Below are positions 47,657-49,176 of a stretch of DNA of 49,176 nucleotides, piece by piece. Numbering within the stretch: position 1 is the stretch's first letter; the number at the start of each line of letters is the position of its first letter. This DNA comes from an uncultured Mailhella sp. (GTDB taxonomy: Bacteria; Desulfobacterota; Desulfovibrionia; Desulfovibrionales; Desulfovibrionaceae): contig CALUTB010000009.1 in NCBI GenBank assembly GCA_944323575.1, positions 1-49,176 on the forward strand, in the 5' to 3' direction. The notes beneath the pieces are model-generated. The model did no database searches. It was not told the DNA's origin and saw nothing but the letters and a program-made list of their open reading frames with translations. Position numbers and translations under genes: made by a program.

Positions 47657-47935
47657 ATGGAACCCCTGCTGATCGACAAGCACGCCCTCGGTGAAATCCT
47701 GAGCATGGGGCCTGACTCTGCCCGCGCGTTCTGCGAGCGGCACGGGGTTCAGCCCGTCAATGTGGGGCTGGGAAGAGTTTCCCGCTTGCGCTGGAACAAG
47801 TGCGAGGTTATGCAGCTTTTAAGCACGCTGCAAGCCAAAGGGAGACCGCGAGAGCACGTCAGAAAGCCCGGCAGAACTTCCGCCGGGAAGACATGGCGAG
47901 AACTCGCGCGGGAACTTTCAACGCCTATCCAATAG
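47657..47935 (+). CDS. Excisionase-like HTH protein
   Basis: A 92-residue basic protein with a winged-helix or AlpA-like N-terminus (L-G-E-I-L-S-M-G-P-D-S-A-R-A-F) and R-W-N-K-C-E-V-M-Q-L-L, followed by a basic tail. Small HTH proteins directly before an integrase usually direct excision. AAGGAG precedes the ATG. It is separated from the integrase gene by 8 nt. Confidence 0.65.
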   Translation: MEPLLIDKHALGEILSMGPDSARAFCERHGVQPVNVGLGRVSRLRWNKCEVMQLLSTLQAKGRPREHVRKPGRTSAGKTWRELARELSTPIQ

Positions 47936-47943
47936 GAGGGGCT

Positions 47944-49080
47944 ATGGCTGTACGTTTCAGAAAGGACCGCCTGCGCTGGCAGGTGTACTGGAAAAACCCG
48001 TTCACCGGGAAACAGGAGTCGTCTTTTCATGCCACAGAGAAAGAGGCACGAAAGGCCGATGACCAGATAAAATACAGGCTCAAATGGGAAAAGGAGACCT
48101 TCCGCCCCACAGAGACGCCAGAGAGGGAGCAGATAGACGACAGCCTTGGAGCTGTCGATTTTTTGTACCTTCAGCGAAAAAGGTTCGGAGCAAAAAGCCT
48201 TGAGTGGCACGTCGCCTGCATGGAAGTGCCGCTTGAACTACTCGGCTCCAAGCGAGTAAGCGCGATCACCACACGCGACCTGTCCATGGTTATAGACGCC
48301 TTGACCAGAAGGAAAAAGCGGCTCCATGGAAAAGAACTGCCGGAGCTGTTGGCCGTGACCACGGTACGCGACAGGATGCGCCGGCTTTACACCGTGCTCC
48401 GGTGGGCCTTGAAGCAGGGATATGTGGAACACCTGCCCATGTTACCGGAATTGCCCTCAGGTGAGTATGGACGTATCCAACCGCCAACACCAGAAGAGGT
48501 GAACGCCATACTGGCAAACGCTGCTCCGCACATCCAGCGCGTTGTCATACTCGGCGCAAAGTTGGGGATGAGGGTCGGCCCGTCAGAGCTGCTCAAGCTG
48601 ACCTGGGCTGACATTGACCTTGAGCGCGGTATTGTGCGCGTCCCTGCGGCACGGAAAAACAAAAGGGAACCTTGGCGTGAGGTTCCCATAAAAAACGACA
48701 TCCTGCGCCTTTTCAGAGCGTGGAAAGAGCAGGACGACATTCAAGGCATGACCCATGTCATACACTGGCATGGTCACGAGGTAAAGAAGCTGGGGAAAGC
48801 ATGGCACAGAACGCTTGAACGGGCGGGCATAACACGGAGGATACGCCCCTATGATCTGCGCCATGCCTTCGCCACCGACGCGCTCAGAGCTGAAAAGGAC
48901 GTGGGAACCGTGGCAAAGCTGATGGGCCATAGCTCCCCGGAAATGGTGCTGAGAACGTATCAGCACGTCGTCAGCGCGCAGAAAAAAGAAACCGTCGAAG
49001 CCCTTCCAGACATCGACGATTCCTTTCTCCAGTATGCCCTGCCCGGTATGCCCAACTCGGACAAGCTGCCGTTGCAGTAG
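47944..49080 (+). CDS. int: Tyrosine-family phage integrase
   Basis: A 378-residue integrase. The N-terminal arm-binding part has R-W-Q-V-Y-W-K-N-P; a core-binding domain lies at about 62-165; the catalytic domain follows. Catalytic residues are Arg210 (L-G-M-R-V-G-P-S-E), a Lys in A-R-K-N-K near 238-240, Arg306 and flanking D-L-R-H, His329 (M-G-H-S-S) and the nucleophile Tyr339 (R-T-Y-Q-H). Box II has Tyr303 where a His is usual. TAGGAGG precedes the ATG. It lies 19 nt from the attachment repeat, as expected. Confidence 0.93.
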   Translation: MAVRFRKDRLRWQVYWKNPFTGKQESSFHATEKEARKADDQIKYRLKWEKETFRPTETPEREQIDDSLGAVDFLYLQRKRFGAKSLEWHVACMEVPLELLGSKRVSAITTRDLSMVIDALTRRKKRLHGKELPELLAVTTVRDRMRRLYTVLRWALKQGYVEHLPMLPELPSGEYGRIQPPTPEEVNAILANAAPHIQRVVILGAKLGMRVGPSELLKLTWADIDLERGIVRVPAARKNKREPWREVPIKNDILRLFRAWKEQDDIQGMTHVIHWHGHEVKKLGKAWHRTLERAGITRRIRPYDLRHAFATDALRAEKDVGTVAKLMGHSSPEMVLRTYQHVVSAQKKETVEALPDIDDSFLQYALPGMPNSDKLPLQ

Positions 49081-49099
49081 CATAACTTATTGTAATAAT

Positions 49100-49176
49100 T
49101 GGTGGGGCGTGCGCGATTCGAACGCGCGACTCTCTGCTTAAAAGGCAGGTACTCTACAACTTATCACATTGTAATC
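49100..49176. repeat. Right copy of 77-nt direct repeat (attR or attP junction)
   Basis: Identical to 5750-5826 over all 77 nt up to the window end. It includes the tRNA-Lys 3' fragment plus 18 nt not resembling a tRNA. Since host DNA should restore the tRNA 5' half here, the shared extension suggests that the sequence continues into the phage left end. Confidence 0.85.

Larger units (their letters stand above)
5751..49099. mobile_element. Complete temperate myovirus-type prophage, about 43.35 kb
   Basis: The element is bounded by direct repeats starting at a tRNA-Lys 3' end, with a tyrosine integrase next to the right repeat. It contains full packaging, head, contractile tail, lysis, replication, repressor and recombination modules, with late genes leftward and the integrase-side operon rightward. 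Nearly all structural genes look intact, so it could be functional. The sheath (DUF3383), DUF2612 protein, Gp138-like spike and small plug protein point to an AP22/Pam3-like simple-baseplate group. Confidence 0.9.

Noticed and set aside
49100..49158. Complete tRNA-Lys gene at the right end
   Set aside because: Only the 3' portion is tRNA-like; the 5' acceptor strand cannot pair and the sequence matches the phage left end.

Overview
The window holds a short piece of bacterial chromosome (1 to about 5750) followed by a complete temperate, contractile-tailed (myovirus-type) prophage of about 43.35 kb (about 5751-49099). The host genes are an M29-like aminopeptidase, an OPT-family peptide transporter, a PepD dipeptidase and a decayed IS5-family transposase. 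Protein flavour and base composition suggest a gut Desulfovibrionaceae-like host (Desulfovibrio/Bilophila type). That is inference; no rRNA or other marker is present.

The phage is integrated at the 3' end of a tRNA-Lys gene (anticodon TTT, minus strand) whose terminator survives at 5693-5741. A 77-nt sequence beginning at the tRNA CCA end occurs exactly at 5750-5826 and again as the last 77 nt of the window (49100-49176). Because the two copies also share non-tRNA sequence, the right end probably reads back into the phage's own left end (an attP-like circle junction or assembly-graph overlap) rather than into host DNA.

Phage layout. (1) 5.9-8.9 kb, plus strand: accessory genes (endonuclease I, zinc-ribbon membrane protein, lipoprotein), then a C4-like antisense RNA and the Rha antirepressor-like gene. 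(2) 8.9-33.7 kb, minus strand: late genes. Read from right to left they are GH108 endolysin, holin-like and spanin-like genes, HNH nuclease, TerS, TerL, portal, head morphogenesis, DUF2213 protease/scaffold, decoration, major capsid, neck/connector genes, DUF3383 sheath, tube, tail chaperone with a -1 frameshift, tape measure, simple AP22/Pam3-like baseplate genes, tail fibre with an internal duplication, and fibre assembly; an HNH homing-type gene interrupts the end. (3) 33.8-34.2 kb, plus: a two-gene cassette (acidic protein plus ribbon-helix-helix protein) with its own promoter and operator. (4) 34.2-37.9 kb, minus: early/replication genes and a Cro-like gene. (5) 38.0-38.7 kb, plus: CI/LexA-type repressor. 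(6) 39.5-49.1 kb, plus: accessory and recombination genes (ERF annealase, SSB, Gp157), a conserved phage protein with a possible RAMP/Cas7-like C-terminus, methyltransferase-like protein, Ea22-like protein, ImmA-type peptidase, Lar-type zinc ribbon, excisionase-like HTH and tyrosine integrase next to the att site.

Two promoters facing outward from the regulatory region (leftward before cro, rightward before the 39.5 kb operon) have an 18-bp operator-like sequence at the same place between -35 and -10, implying joint repression. The least explained signal is a set of four non-coding arrays with strict 5-nt periodicity (consensus NGYNN) at 42.9-43.9 kb, on both sides of the RAMP-like gene and accompanied by related hairpins.
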